Shown piece after piece: positions 24,851 through 34,300 of a stretch of 64,000 bases of DNA. This stretch comes from Fenollaria sporofastidiosus (GTDB taxonomy: Bacteria; Bacillota; Clostridia; Tissierellales; Peptoniphilaceae), in contig NZ_OW968186.1 in NCBI RefSeq assembly GCF_943169635.2, positions 496,001-560,000 on the forward strand. The letters are read 5' to 3'. Under the pieces are notes generated by a model. It ran no database searches. It saw nothing but the letters and a program-made list of their open reading frames with translations, and was not told the origin of the DNA. Within the stretch, counting starts at the first letter, position 1, and each line of letters opens with the position of its first letter. Position numbers and translations under genes: made by a program.

Positions 24851-25552
24851 ATGCTAGAAACTTATTTGAATGATATTAATATCGAAGCGAATGATAAGCA
24901 AATTGCTGAGCTTGAGCGCTTCAAGGAGATGCTCGTTGAGAAGAACAAGGTCATGAACCTAACAGGCATCACAGACTCAGATGAGGTCGACAGGCTCCAC
25001 TTCACCGACAGCGCCTACCCTCTTACTTTGCCAGAACTTAAAGGCACGAAAAGAATTATAGATGTCGGCACAGGCGCAGGCTTCCCCGGCATAGTTCTTA
25101 AAGTTCTCGCTCCAGACAAAGAGATTACTCTTAACGATAGTTTGTTAAAGAGACTAAAGTTTCTTGACGAGGTCATAGCCGACTTAGGCCTTGAAGGCAT
25201 AACGACAGTCCACGCAAGGAGCGAAGACCTTGCACACGTGAGCGGTCAAAGAGAGGCCTACGACGTAGCCACATCGAGAGCCGTTGCTCGCCTAGCGACA
25301 CTTACAGAGTATATGCTCGGCTTCGTAAAAGTCGGTGGCTACATGCTAGCGATGAAGTCTGGTGATATAGATGAGGAAGCTATGGAAGCCAAGAAGGCCA
25401 TTATGGCAATGGGCGGAGAGCTAGTGAATGTGCATAAGTACAGACTCTTTGACGAGTTTGACAGGTCGATAGTGCTTATAAAGAAGGTGAAGCCGACGCC
25501 TAAGAAGTACCCACGCGGAAAAAATTTGGCAAAAACTAAGCCGATCTTGTAG
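24851..25552 (+). CDS. rsmG: 16S rRNA (guanine-527-N7) methyltransferase
   Basis: SAM-dependent methyltransferase (GidB). 233 residues; motif I IIDVGTGAGFPGIVLKVLAP near residues 73-92; N-terminal KNKVMNLTGITD; and ATSRAVARLATLTEY. Gene order mnmE-mnmG-rsmG-parA-parB is conserved in Firmicutes. It starts 16 bases after a parS-like site. Confidence 0.95.
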   Translation: MLETYLNDINIEANDKQIAELERFKEMLVEKNKVMNLTGITDSDEVDRLHFTDSAYPLTLPELKGTKRIIDVGTGAGFPGIVLKVLAPDKEITLNDSLLKRLKFLDEVIADLGLEGITTVHARSEDLAHVSGQREAYDVATSRAVARLATLTEYMLGFVKVGGYMLAMKSGDIDEEAMEAKKAIMAMGGELVNVHKYRLFDEFDRSIVLIKKVKPTPKKYPRGKNLAKTKPIL

Positions 25553-25570
25553 TTTACTTATTTATATATA

Positions 25571-25600
25571 AGAGATCATATTTGATATGGTCTCTTTTTT
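25571..25600 (+). terminator. Terminator after rsmG
   Basis: Stem AGAGATCATAT / ATATGGTCTCT (one G-U pair) followed by seven T. Confidence 0.75.
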
Positions 25601-25642
25601 GTTTGGCTCAATAACGAAAAGTGATTTATTTCAAATATTTAA

Positions 25643-25818
25643 CGAAAAGTGTATTACTCGTGACTTAGGCTTTACAAATTGGAAATTTCTAAAAGCTCGT
25701 TCGCTTGAAAATTCATATTCGTTACGCTCTGCTCCACTAGATGAATTTTCGGGCAGCTCTCTTCGCTAATAAATTTCACAATTTGCTCAGATGCGTCACT
25801 TCGTTAATAACACTTTTC
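25643..25818. repeat. Interspersed repeat family B, copy 3 (MITE-like)
   Basis: Bounded by CGAAAAGTG and CACTTTTC. It shares nearly its whole length with the copy at 60063 (GTATTACTCGTGACTTAGGC, AATTGGAAATTTCTAAAAGC, TCACTTCGTTAATAACAC). No coding potential. Confidence 0.65.
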
Positions 25819-25956
25819 TGTCATTTGATAGTGAAAACAGAATTTTATCTTAAATAAATAAGTCATAAAGAAAAATCACTTTTCTTATATTATATTATAT
25901 ACAGAGAATACATATAGATGCAGCTCATAGCACTTATATATTGTCACTAAACAAAA

Positions 25957-25972
25957 TGTTCCACGTGGAACA
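25957..25972. promoter_or_regulatory. parS-like site 2
   Basis: TGTTCCACGTGGAACA again, identical to the site at 24820, about 255 bases before parA. Two identical copies beside parAB support a centromere role. Confidence 0.88.
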
Positions 25973-26179
25973 TTACTCTTAAAACTTACCACAGCTCATA
26001 GGACAAGATTAATTCACAAACTAGGTAGGACAAAGACAATTCGTCGGAAAAATTTATGCATATGACGAAGATAAGCCTGAGCTCACAGCGAAATAGTACA
26101 AGTGGTACATTGGAGCTGTGACGAGGGTGTTCGAGTCCTAGGCGAAATTTTTATAGAATTGATTTGTTCCAACTTTCTA

Positions 26180-26208
26180 TTGTTTTTTCTTATAATATAT
26201 GCTATTAT
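26180..26208 (+). promoter_or_regulatory. Promoter of parA-parB
   Basis: -35 TTGTTT (26180-26185), 17-bp spacer, -10 TATTAT (26203-26208). Just upstream, 26070-26125 can fold into a rod through CACAGC / GCTGTG arms. Confidence 0.5.
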
Positions 26209-26226
26209 AAACTTAGAGGTGATTTC

Positions 26227-26997
26227 ATGTCCAAAACTATTGTCATATTTAATCAAAAAGGCGGCGTCGGTAAAACTACGACTGCCATCAACCTAAGTTA
26301 TGCACTTGCGAAGCTTGGCCAGAGGGTCTTGTGTGTCGATATGGACGCGCAGTCGAACCTTTCAAGCGGTCTTCTTGAAGACTACACAGAGGCCGCTTCA
26401 TCAACGTACACGCTTCTAACAGAGGCTAGCAAGGACACAAAATCACTAATCAAGCGTACCAAGCTAGATAAGCTCCACGTCATCGACTCCTCGACCGACA
26501 TCGCAGGTCTTGAGATCGAGCTTGCGCAAAAGGGCGAGTGGAAAGACATCTTAAGGCGCCGTTTAGACGAGGTCAAAAATGATTACGACTTCATCTTCAT
26601 CGATTCGCCGCCATCACTTGGCATACTTTCCATCATGAGCCTTGCCGCAGCAAACTCTGTCATCATCCCGATACAAGCCGAGTACTACGCACTTGAAGGC
26701 GTTTCAAAACTGATCAAGACAGTAGAGCTGGTGAAGGAAAATTACAATCAGTCCCTTACGATCGAAGGCGTTCTAATCACCATGTTCGACTCGAGAAATA
26801 ACCTTCACACAGAAGTCTTCTCCGAGGTCAAGAACTTTTTCAAGTCCAAGCTATACGAGGCAGTCATCTATAGAAATGTCAGACTTGCAGAGGCGCCAAG
26901 CTACTCGATGAGCATATTTGAGTATGACAAAGCCTCCAAAGGAGCAGAAAATTACATGAATCTAGCCGAAGAATTTTTACAAAAGCAAGGAAGGTGA
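26227..26997 (+). CDS. parA: Chromosome partitioning ATPase ParA (Soj)
   Basis: 256 residues with the deviant Walker A KGGVGKTTTAINLSYAL near residue 11, the Walker A' region CVDMDAQSNLS and Walker B FIFIDSPPSLG. It acts with ParB-parS in origin segregation and regulates DnaA in Bacillus. The ATG at 26227 follows AGAGGTGATTTC and gives the usual MSKTIVIFNQ start; a longer frame upstream covers the promoter and is rejected. Confidence 0.95.
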   Translation: MSKTIVIFNQKGGVGKTTTAINLSYALAKLGQRVLCVDMDAQSNLSSGLLEDYTEAASSTYTLLTEASKDTKSLIKRTKLDKLHVIDSSTDIAGLEIELAQKGEWKDILRRRLDEVKNDYDFIFIDSPPSLGILSIMSLAAANSVIIPIQAEYYALEGVSKLIKTVELVKENYNQSLTIEGVLITMFDSRNNLHTEVFSEVKNFFKSKLYEAVIYRNVRLAEAPSYSMSIFEYDKASKGAENYMNLAEEFLQKQGR

Positions 26998-27001
26998 TCA
27001 T

Positions 27002-27838
27002 ATGGCGAAAAAACTTGGCAAAGGCCTAGGTAGCCTATTAGGCGTCGAAAGCATCACAGAAATCACAGAAAAGTCCAAAAACGAGCTTGTGGATTTAGAT
27101 ATGGCACAGGTAGTGCCAACAGAGGGACAGCCGCGTCAGTCATTTAATGCAGAGAGCATCAAAGAGCTAGCCGAGTCCATCGAGAAGAACGGTCTTTTAC
27201 AGCCTATAGTCGTAAGACCTATGAAGGACGGCAAGTATCAGATCATAGCCGGAGAAAGGCGCTACAGAGCTTTTAAGAAGCTTGGCAAGAGCGTGGTTCC
27301 AGCCATAGTCAGAGACTACAAAGACGAAGAAATCGACAAATTGCAGCTCGTTGAAAATGTACAAAGAGAGGACTTAAACCCTTACGACGAGGCCATAGCC
27401 TACCTAAAACTCAAGGAAAAGTACGCCCTAAAGCAGGAAGACATCGCCAAAGCAGTCGGCAAGTCCCGTCCATACATCTCGAACATGACCAGACTATTAT
27501 CCTTAGAGGATGAGATACTAGACATGCTTAAGAACGGCGAAATCACAGTATCACACGCCAAACTTATATTATCATTAGATACAAAAGAAGAAAGAATTAA
27601 ACTTGCACACAAGATAAAAGACGCAGGCCTTACAGTCAAAGGTACCGAAGCGAGAACGAAGAGGCCCAAGAAGGCAAAGCCAGAGGACATCTACATCAAA
27701 GACATTCGCGAAAGACTCGAAGACTTCCTTACAACGAAAGTTTCGATCACACACACAAAGCGCGGCGGTACAATCACCCTAGACTACTACACAGACGACG
27801 ACCTAACAAGGCTTGCAGAGCTGATTATGGAGGATTAG
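27002..27838 (+). CDS. parB: Chromosome partitioning protein ParB (Spo0J)
   Basis: 278 residues. The N-terminal CTP-binding/ParB core has GQPRQSF, PIVVRP and AGERRYRAFKKLG, followed by ENVQREDLNPYDEA and a helix-turn-helix (VGKSRPYISNMTRLL). The C-terminus RRGGTITLDYYTDDDLTRL-like is typical. It starts 4 bases after parA and would load on the two parS-like sites nearby. Confidence 0.95.
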   Translation: MAKKLGKGLGSLLGVESITEITEKSKNELVDLDMAQVVPTEGQPRQSFNAESIKELAESIEKNGLLQPIVVRPMKDGKYQIIAGERRYRAFKKLGKSVVPAIVRDYKDEEIDKLQLVENVQREDLNPYDEAIAYLKLKEKYALKQEDIAKAVGKSRPYISNMTRLLSLEDEILDMLKNGEITVSHAKLILSLDTKEERIKLAHKIKDAGLTVKGTEARTKRPKKAKPEDIYIKDIRERLEDFLTTKVSITHTKRGGTITLDYYTDDDLTRLAELIMED

Positions 27839-27839
27839 T

Positions 27840-28730
27840 ATGGATCTACACGTATATATAGTTGACGCATTCGCAGCATGCCGTTTCGGCGGCACACCCA
27901 TCGGCGTTGTACCAGACGCAAACAATATGAGCAAAGAAGACTGCCAACTCATCGCAAACGAGCTTAGAGTCAACCTCACAGCCTTTGTAGAGCCAGTCGA
28001 CGAAGACGTCTTCAAAACCAGATATTTCACAAGTAAAAACGAGCTAGAAGCCTCCGGACAAGGCTCACTAGCACTCTTCTACGTCCTTACAAACCTTGGC
28101 TATATCAAAGCCATTGAGAATGGTGTCAAGCTCGTCTACGAAGTTACACGCGAGTCCAAGAAGAAAGTCTACATCTATTACAAAGACTACAAAATCGAGA
28201 ACCTAGAGATCGAGACAAGTAGACCCGAGATAGTAAACAAAGCGCCCGAAATTACAAACATGCTTAGCGCGATGAGCCTTTCCACAGCAGACATAGGCAT
28301 AACTGGCAAAGACGCCAAAGCCATGGTCGTGAATGCAGAAGAAAACACACTCGTGGTTCCAGTTAAGACGAGAGAAGCACTCTACAGCTACACAATCGAC
28401 GAGTTCAAGTTCAAAGACGCGGCCAATAGCCTTGGAGTCGAGAACGTACACCTTTTCTGCGAGTCCGAAGACGGCATCTACTTCGTGAGAAACTACACAA
28501 AAGACATCTCCTTCGAAGAAGATGGTTCATCCGCTTACGCTAACGCGGCACTACAATATTACCTTATCAAAAACAAACTTACGACAAAACTCAAAGCCAA
28601 GATGTTCCAAGGCGAGACACTTAATAGACCGTCAAGAGTACAAACACGCTACCTTGAGGATAAGGATTCGGCGTTTATTACGGTTATGGGAACAGCACGC
28701 ATTTCATTGGATGGAATACTTAATATCTAG
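27840..28730 (+). CDS. PhzF-family isomerase/epimerase-like protein
   Basis: 296 residues. N-terminal IVDAFAACRFGGTPIGVVPD and the later TSKNELEASGQGSLALFYVL match the two-fold PhzF/diaminopimelate-epimerase-like fold, where the usual segment is ELPLCGHATLA. The catalytic Glu common in PhzF enzymes (around the 'ELRVNLTAF' segment, usually SETAF) is replaced by Leu/Thr, so activity may be altered. It starts one base after parB and may be co-transcribed. Substrate unknown. Confidence 0.75.
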   Translation: MDLHVYIVDAFAACRFGGTPIGVVPDANNMSKEDCQLIANELRVNLTAFVEPVDEDVFKTRYFTSKNELEASGQGSLALFYVLTNLGYIKAIENGVKLVYEVTRESKKKVYIYYKDYKIENLEIETSRPEIVNKAPEITNMLSAMSLSTADIGITGKDAKAMVVNAEENTLVVPVKTREALYSYTIDEFKFKDAANSLGVENVHLFCESEDGIYFVRNYTKDISFEEDGSSAYANAALQYYLIKNKLTTKLKAKMFQGETLNRPSRVQTRYLEDKDSAFITVMGTARISLDGILNI

Positions 28731-28761
28731 TATATATAGACAAATACAAAGGAGGAAAATT

Positions 28762-29403
28762 ATGTTAATCGAAAAATCACTAAGAGACTACCTAAAAGAA
28801 GTTAGATCAGACTCACCAGCACCAGGCGGTGGCTCAGTTGCAGCCTACTCATCAGCCCTAGGTGCATCACTTACAAACATGGTCATGGCGCTTACAGAAA
28901 GCAAGAAAGCCTTCCTAGAATTGCCAGAAGACGAGCAAAAAACAATGAAAGACTACTCGAAAAAGTTAGTAGAGCTATGCACAGAACTTGAAGACATCGT
29001 CGACACAGACTCAACAGCTTTCAACGATGTAATCAAGGCACTTAAGATGCCAAAAGAAACAGAAGAAGAAAAAAAGATCAGATCACAAATGATACAAGAA
29101 GGCTACAAAATCGCGCTAGAAATACCATTCAGATGCGCAGAGCTAGGTCTAGAAGCTATGAAGATGCAAAAAATCTTCGCTAAAAACGGCAACATCAACG
29201 CCATCACAGACGTAGGAGTAGGATGCTTACTACTACAAACAGGCGTAGAAGGCGCACTACTAAACGTTACAATCAACCTAAAATCACTTAAAGACGAAGC
29301 CTTCAGAGATGCAACAAGAGATAAAGTTGAGCACATGCTAGCAGAGTCAAAACAATACAAAGAAGAAACACTTGCGATAGTATACGAAAGATTGACTAAG
29401 TGA
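28762..29403 (+). CDS. Cyclodeaminase/cyclohydrolase family protein (FTCD C-terminal type)
   Basis: 213 residues with the signature SPAPGGGSVAAYSSALGASL (about residues 18-37) of formiminotetrahydrofolate cyclodeaminases and methenyl-THF cyclohydrolases (FchA). All-helical. It probably acts in one-carbon folate metabolism; which of the two reactions cannot be decided. The ATG at 28762 follows GGAGGAAAAT. The upstream open frame into the phzF-like gene is a shadow. Confidence 0.85.
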   Translation: MLIEKSLRDYLKEVRSDSPAPGGGSVAAYSSALGASLTNMVMALTESKKAFLELPEDEQKTMKDYSKKLVELCTELEDIVDTDSTAFNDVIKALKMPKETEEEKKIRSQMIQEGYKIALEIPFRCAELGLEAMKMQKIFAKNGNINAITDVGVGCLLLQTGVEGALLNVTINLKSLKDEAFRDATRDKVEHMLAESKQYKEETLAIVYERLTK

Positions 29404-29416
29404 TACAAAGTTATAT

Positions 29417-29443
29417 AAGACGCTTCACACGAGGCGTCTTTTT
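29417..29443 (+). terminator. Terminator after the cyclodeaminase-like gene
   Basis: Stem AAGACGC / GCGTCTT followed by a T run. Confidence 0.75.
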
Positions 29444-29452
29444 CATGCGCAC

Positions 29453-29719
29453 AAAAAAAGCAGTACACAAAGTACTGCCTTTGGGGATGGTAATAGTAAC
29501 GGAACGGATCAGGACATATGTCCGTATCAGAGGCAAAAGAAATTGTTTAAATGAAGGAGAATTTCTTTTAACCCAAACTTAAGCATAGCCCTTGCTTAAG
29601 GTCTCTATATAAGTAAAAATTTCGTGAAACGAGAGCTGGGTAGCCCGAAGGCCTACGAAGGAGAACCTCCTAGATCACATTCCGGTAGTTCAAGTACCTA
29701 AGTACTTACTATTAACTAC
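29453..29719 (-). ncRNA. Structured non-coding RNA of unknown class, about 267 nt
   Basis: On the minus strand a consensus promoter precedes it and a strong terminator ends it (stem GCAGTAC / GTACTGC at 29460-29478, then seven T). No open frame fits. The ends pair: TAATAGTAA near the 5' end with TTACTATTA near the 3' end, then CGGAA / TTCCG and GATC / GATC. Internal hairpins are AAAAGAAATT / AATTTCTTTT, CTTAAGCA / TGCTTAAG, GGAG / CTCC, and a TTCG tetraloop stem GTAGGCC-TTCG-GGCTAC. Length and end-pairing recall 6S-type or scRNA-like RNAs, but the SRP core (GGAAGG-AGCAGC), RNase P and tmRNA motifs are missing. Confidence 0.7.
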
Positions 29720-29725
29720 GACTTC

Positions 29726-29754
29726 ATTGTACCATTTAAGCATAAGAAAGTCAA
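29726..29754 (-). promoter_or_regulatory. Promoter of the structured RNA
   Basis: Minus strand: TTGACT (29749-29754), 17-bp spacer, TACAAT (29726-29731). Expected start near 29719. Confidence 0.8.
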
Positions 29755-29763
29755 TAGCATTGT

Positions 29764-30523
29764 AACATTCAGTTAAATTATTTTTTGCTAATCTCATATC
29801 TAATGTCTTCTTTCTTTATTAATATTTCTCAGATCTGAGTCTGAATGTTGCGAGCTGTGGGTCGAGCGCCTTTCTGTATGTCAGCTCTAAACATTCAGTT
29901 AAATTATTTTTTGCTAATCTCATATCTAATGTCTTCTTTCTTTATTAATATTTCCCAGATCTGAGTCTGAATGTTGCGAGCTGTGGGTCGAGCGCCTTTC
30001 TGTATGTCAGCTCTAAACATTCAGTTAAATTATTTTTTGCTAATCTCATATCTAATGTCTTCTTTCTTTATTAATATTTCCCAGATCTGAGTCTGAATGT
30101 TGCGAGCTGTGGGTCGAGCGCCTTTCTGTATGTCAGCTCTAAACATTCAGTTAAATTATTTTTTGCTAATCTCATATCTAATGTCTTCTTTCTTTATTAA
30201 TATTTCCCAGATCTGAGTCTGAATGTTGCGAGCTGTGGGTCGAGCGCCTTTCTGTATGTCAGCTCTAAACATTCAGTTAAATTATTTTTTGCTAATCTCA
30301 TATCTAATGTCTTCTTTCTTTATTAATATTTCCCAGATCTGAGTCTGAATGTTGCGAGCTGTGGGTCGAGCGCCTTTCTGTATGTCAGCTCTAAACATTC
30401 AGTTAAATTATTTTTTGCTAATCTCATATCTAATGTCTTCTTTCTTTATTAATATTTCTCAGATCTGAGTCTGAATGTTGCGAGCTGTGGGTCGAGCGCC
30501 TTACTGTAATGTCAGCTCTAAAA
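29764..30523. repeat. Six tandem copies of a 126-bp repeat
   Basis: Units start at 29764, 29890, 30016, 30142, 30268 and 30394, exactly 126 apart and nearly identical (mostly one C/T change near ATTTCCCAGATC; the last unit has small changes at its end). Each unit holds AACATTCAG and, about 77 bases on, its mirror CTGAATGTT, then GAGCTG with CAGCTC about 24 bases later, so it can form two hairpins. Unit length and identity argue against CRISPR. Degenerate inverted copies follow at 30991. Confidence 0.95.
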
Positions 30524-30990
30524 CATTGAAATTTTCGCTCCATTAAAAACTTTCTTCCTATATATATGCATATACCCTCGCAGATAATATATACATAAGA
30601 GAACACATTGATATATATCCTTCATATATATATCACGTCAGATATATATGAGCTTCCTTTATATATAACAGCCAGTTATGGTATATGAAGCCTACTACTA
30701 CATATGAGCCGCACAAGATAAACACGCGTGCTATGGTATATGAGGCCTACTACTACATAGGTAAAAAATCGTTTGCGCGCAGCGAGACAAAAAATTTAGC
30801 AGCAATTGAAGTTTGTAACACACTCTTAACATATGTGAGATATATTATGTGGTATAATGTATTTGTAAATAGTTACCACCGACAATATATGAAGATGTAT
30901 GAGCTTGACAAGCTTGAATCTTACGGACTAATAATTGTACTGAGACTAATAATTGTTCATAAGAGTGGTTATATAGACTCTTGTTCGCAA
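30524..30990. other. AT-rich spacer inside the inverted repeat
   Basis: Many TATATA runs without a strict period, and a direct repeat (GGTATATGA, then GCCTACTACTACATA) at 30680 and 30736. No supportable gene: the longest frame here, 30685-31050, runs into the repeat and lacks a ribosome binding site. Confidence 0.5.
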
Positions 30991-31175
30991 TTATTTAGAG
31001 CTGACATTACAGTAAGGCGCTCGACCCACAGCTCGCAATATTTGAAATGAGAATTCCAATTATTTAGAGCCGACTTGCTAAAAGGGCCAGGCCCACAGCT
31101 CGCAACAATCAAAATTAAAATTTCAATTGTTTAGAGCGGCCATACAGTAAGGCCCATCTTTCAAGCTCGCAACAT
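30991..31175. repeat. Three degenerate inverted copies of the 126-bp repeat's end module
   Basis: 30991-31039 is an almost exact reverse complement of the end of the sixth 126-bp unit (AGAGCTGACATTACAGTAAG, then GCTCGACCCACAGCTCGCAA). Weaker copies follow at 31061-31106 and 31130-31175, about 70 bases apart. Together with the array they can form a very large hairpin. Confidence 0.8.
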
Positions 31176-31287
31176 TCGGCATTCGATCTAGGAAGTACTT
31201 TTAAAGAAAGAACATATTCCATATAAAACAAAATTCAACGGAGTTTAACCGAATGTTACAAGTTTGTTAAATTACTCGAATACATCT

Positions 31288-31316
31288 TGCAATATATCGT
31301 CGTAGATGGTATAATA
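31288..31316 (+). promoter_or_regulatory. Promoter of the S-layer gene
   Basis: TTGCAA (31288-31293), 17-bp spacer, TATAAT (31311-31316). AAAGGAGG precedes the ATG at 31368. Confidence 0.8.
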
Positions 31317-31367
31317 CATTAAGAGTGTAGGCTTTTCCTACACAAATACAAAAGGAGGTCATTAGAC

Positions 31368-34300
31368 ATGAGTAAAAAATTACTTGCACTATTACTAGCT
31401 ATGATTATGGTAATAGGCTCATTTACTTCAGTTCTTGCTGATACTACTCCTAAAGCTGACGAAAAGAAAGCTGAAGAAGTAAAGACAGACAAGAAAGACG
31501 AAGCTAAGCCTGAAGAAAAGAAAGACGAAGCTAAGCCTGAAGAAAAGACTGAAGAAAAGAAAGAAGAAAAGAAGGAAGAACCTGCTAAGGACGAAGCTTT
31601 AGACAGAGCTATGGAAGTTCTTAAAAAAGCTAAAGTTATCGAAGGTTTCAAAGCCGGCGAAGAAGACTTCAAGGCTGAACAAAACATCACTAGAGCACAA
31701 TTTGCTGCTATGATCGTTAGAGCAAACAACCTTGCAAAAGCTGCTGAAGCTGCAAAGGTAACTCCTACAGGATTCACTGACGTTCCAGTAACTCACTGGG
31801 CAAACGGCTATATCGCTATAGCTAAAAATCAAATGTACGTTAACGGTTATCCAAGTGGCAAGTTCATGCCAGAAGGACAAATCACTTACCAAGAAATGGC
31901 AAAGATGTTAGTTTGCGCTCTTGGCAAGGGAGAAGTTGGAGACATTTGGCCAACAAGCTACATCGTTAAAGCTCAATCATTAGGATTATTAAACGGCGTT
32001 ACAGCTCCAGTATTCACTGAAAAGGCTACTAGAGGCGACGTATTCAAGATGCTTTACAACATGATGAACAGCAAAGAATTCGGAAACAGAAAGATTCTTA
32101 AAGCTATCGTTCTAGAAAACTCTAGAGTTGAAAACCTAGCTGATGACGAAGTAACTGTTGAAGTTATCGACGTTGTTCAAAAAGCTGAATGGGTAGAAAA
32201 AAGCAGATCAAATGATAAGAAGGGTGACCAACACACTTACAAACTTGACAAAGACCTTATGTTAGATGCTGAAGACTTACTTGGTAAAGTAGTTGACATC
32301 ACAGTTGACCAAAACGACAAGATCGTTGAAGTAAAAGTTGATAAAACTTATGACTACGTAGAAGGTTCTATTGATGGTGTAGGTCCTAGAAAATTCGTTT
32401 TAGATGATAACACTTACAGCGCTGCATTTGATGAAAGATATTATTCAAGAGACGAAAGAATCTTCAGAACATATCTAAACAATGAAGACTACACATATGC
32501 AGACTTCGCTAAAAAGTTTAAAGAAAACAAATACGATTTTGCTAGAGCAACAGTTAAGAACGGTAAGGTTATCTTCATCGATGCTTACAATTTCAACGAC
32601 ATCGCTCCAGTAGTAGAAGTTAAAGACGGCGCAGTTTACTATCGTGACGATGCATGGGCTGCAAATGTTGTTAAAGCTTCAAAACTTAACGACAGAGTTG
32701 TTTTCCATGACGCTAAGGGATTCTCAGTAGCTGAAAGAAAAGCTATCGCAAAGGATGACGTTATCCACTTCTACAACGATTATAAAGATGCTATCGTTAG
32801 AAAAGACGCTAAGGTTGAAGCAAAATTAGACAAAACTCTTTTAAAAAGAGATGGCAGCGAATGGATTGTATTAGGTAAGGATGAATATATTCTAAATTCA
32901 GATGAACCACTACAAGCTATTTATAGCTATGAAGGTAAAAAATATTTAGTTCTTAAAGATGGCGACAGATCACTAGTTGATGGTATGCGTGGAGAAAACG
33001 TTAAAGTATTAGTTGCTTTAGACGGTTCAGCACAACTTATCGAAGGAACTAAAGCTTGGAACGACGGTATTAACGCTATAACAAGAATCACTTCAAGAGG
33101 AGAAGTTAAGTTCTTACCTTCAACAGGAGAAGAATTCTGGGCAGAAGAAACAAGAAATACAAGATATGTTGTTGATAAAACATCAAATAATAATAGATTA
33201 CTTGATTTCAATGAAAATGATATAGTTTACCTAGCTAGAGGAGAAAAAGAAGAAATCTCTTATATGGGAAGACTTATCAAAGCTGGCGCATATCCACTTC
33301 ATCCATATGCAAAGATGAACGGCAGATTCATAATGCTTGATACAAATAAGACAACTCAAAGAACTTACAGATATTTCTCTAATCTACATGCATATGCATT
33401 AGATAAAGATGGAAACTTACACCAAGTTGGAGATCTTAACAAGTTTATTGCTGACAACAGCGATAATAAAGATTTAAAAGCTTATGTAATGTCTGAAAAA
33501 GATCTTAAGGATACACTAGAAGACAAAAATACATTTGATCTTAACACTTATAAGTTCTTAAGCGATGATGAAAATCTTGCTAGCATTGTAATATTTAAGG
33601 ATGCTGTAATAACATTTGACGCTGATTATGATTATGTTGAAGTTATAAAGACTTGGAACAACAAGACAGCTATAGATGTTATGGACTCTCACAACAATGT
33701 ATTTACACTAGAATTAGTTAACGATGTTGACGCTAAATACAATTTTGGCAATGGAGACATAGTTAAAATTAAAGTTAATAAAGATTCTAAGGATGTTAAA
33801 AAAGGTTGTGTAGTTGGAGTTGAAATTCCAGTAGGCGCTAAGAAGTATTCAATTGAAGAAGGTAAATATCCACAAACATACAAGATTGGCGAAGACACTT
33901 ACAAGTGGGATGCTAAACAAGTTGTATTCTATCCAAATGCATCAAAGACTGTTCAATTTACTAAAGATAAATATGGATTTATCAAGGTAATGAGATTTGT
34001 TAGAGACGGTGGTACAGTTTACACTAACATTCTTGATCAAGCTGCAGTAACAGCTTCAGGAAACTATGTAATTGTATTGAAAAACTCTAAGGGTGAGTTC
34101 GTTGCTAACTATTATGTAAACGATGATACAAGATTTGAAGATGAAACAGGCAGACCATTAGGATTTGGACACTGGGCTGTAGCTAGTTTCAATGCTTTGT
34201 ACGGCGAAGGAACTGTTAAAGTTATAACTGATGGTAGATACGCTTCATTAGTAAAAGGATTAAAGAAGAAAGCTGCATTTGATGAAGACATGTTAAAGGC

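Noticed and set aside
26102..26160. tRNA-like TTCGAGTCC before parA
   Set aside because: No matching acceptor, D or anticodon stems could be built around it.
29400..29582. 60-residue plus-strand protein
   Set aside because: It overlaps the terminator and the minus-strand structured RNA.
29453..29719. SRP RNA, RNase P RNA or tmRNA
   Set aside because: The conserved cores of these RNAs are not present, although length and end-pairing first suggested one of them.
29764..30523. CRISPR array
   Set aside because: Units are 126 bp long and near-identical over their full length, with no unique spacers, and no cas genes are nearby.
30685..31050. 121-residue protein between the repeat blocks
   Set aside because: No ribosome binding site, runs into the inverted repeat copy, and resembles no family.
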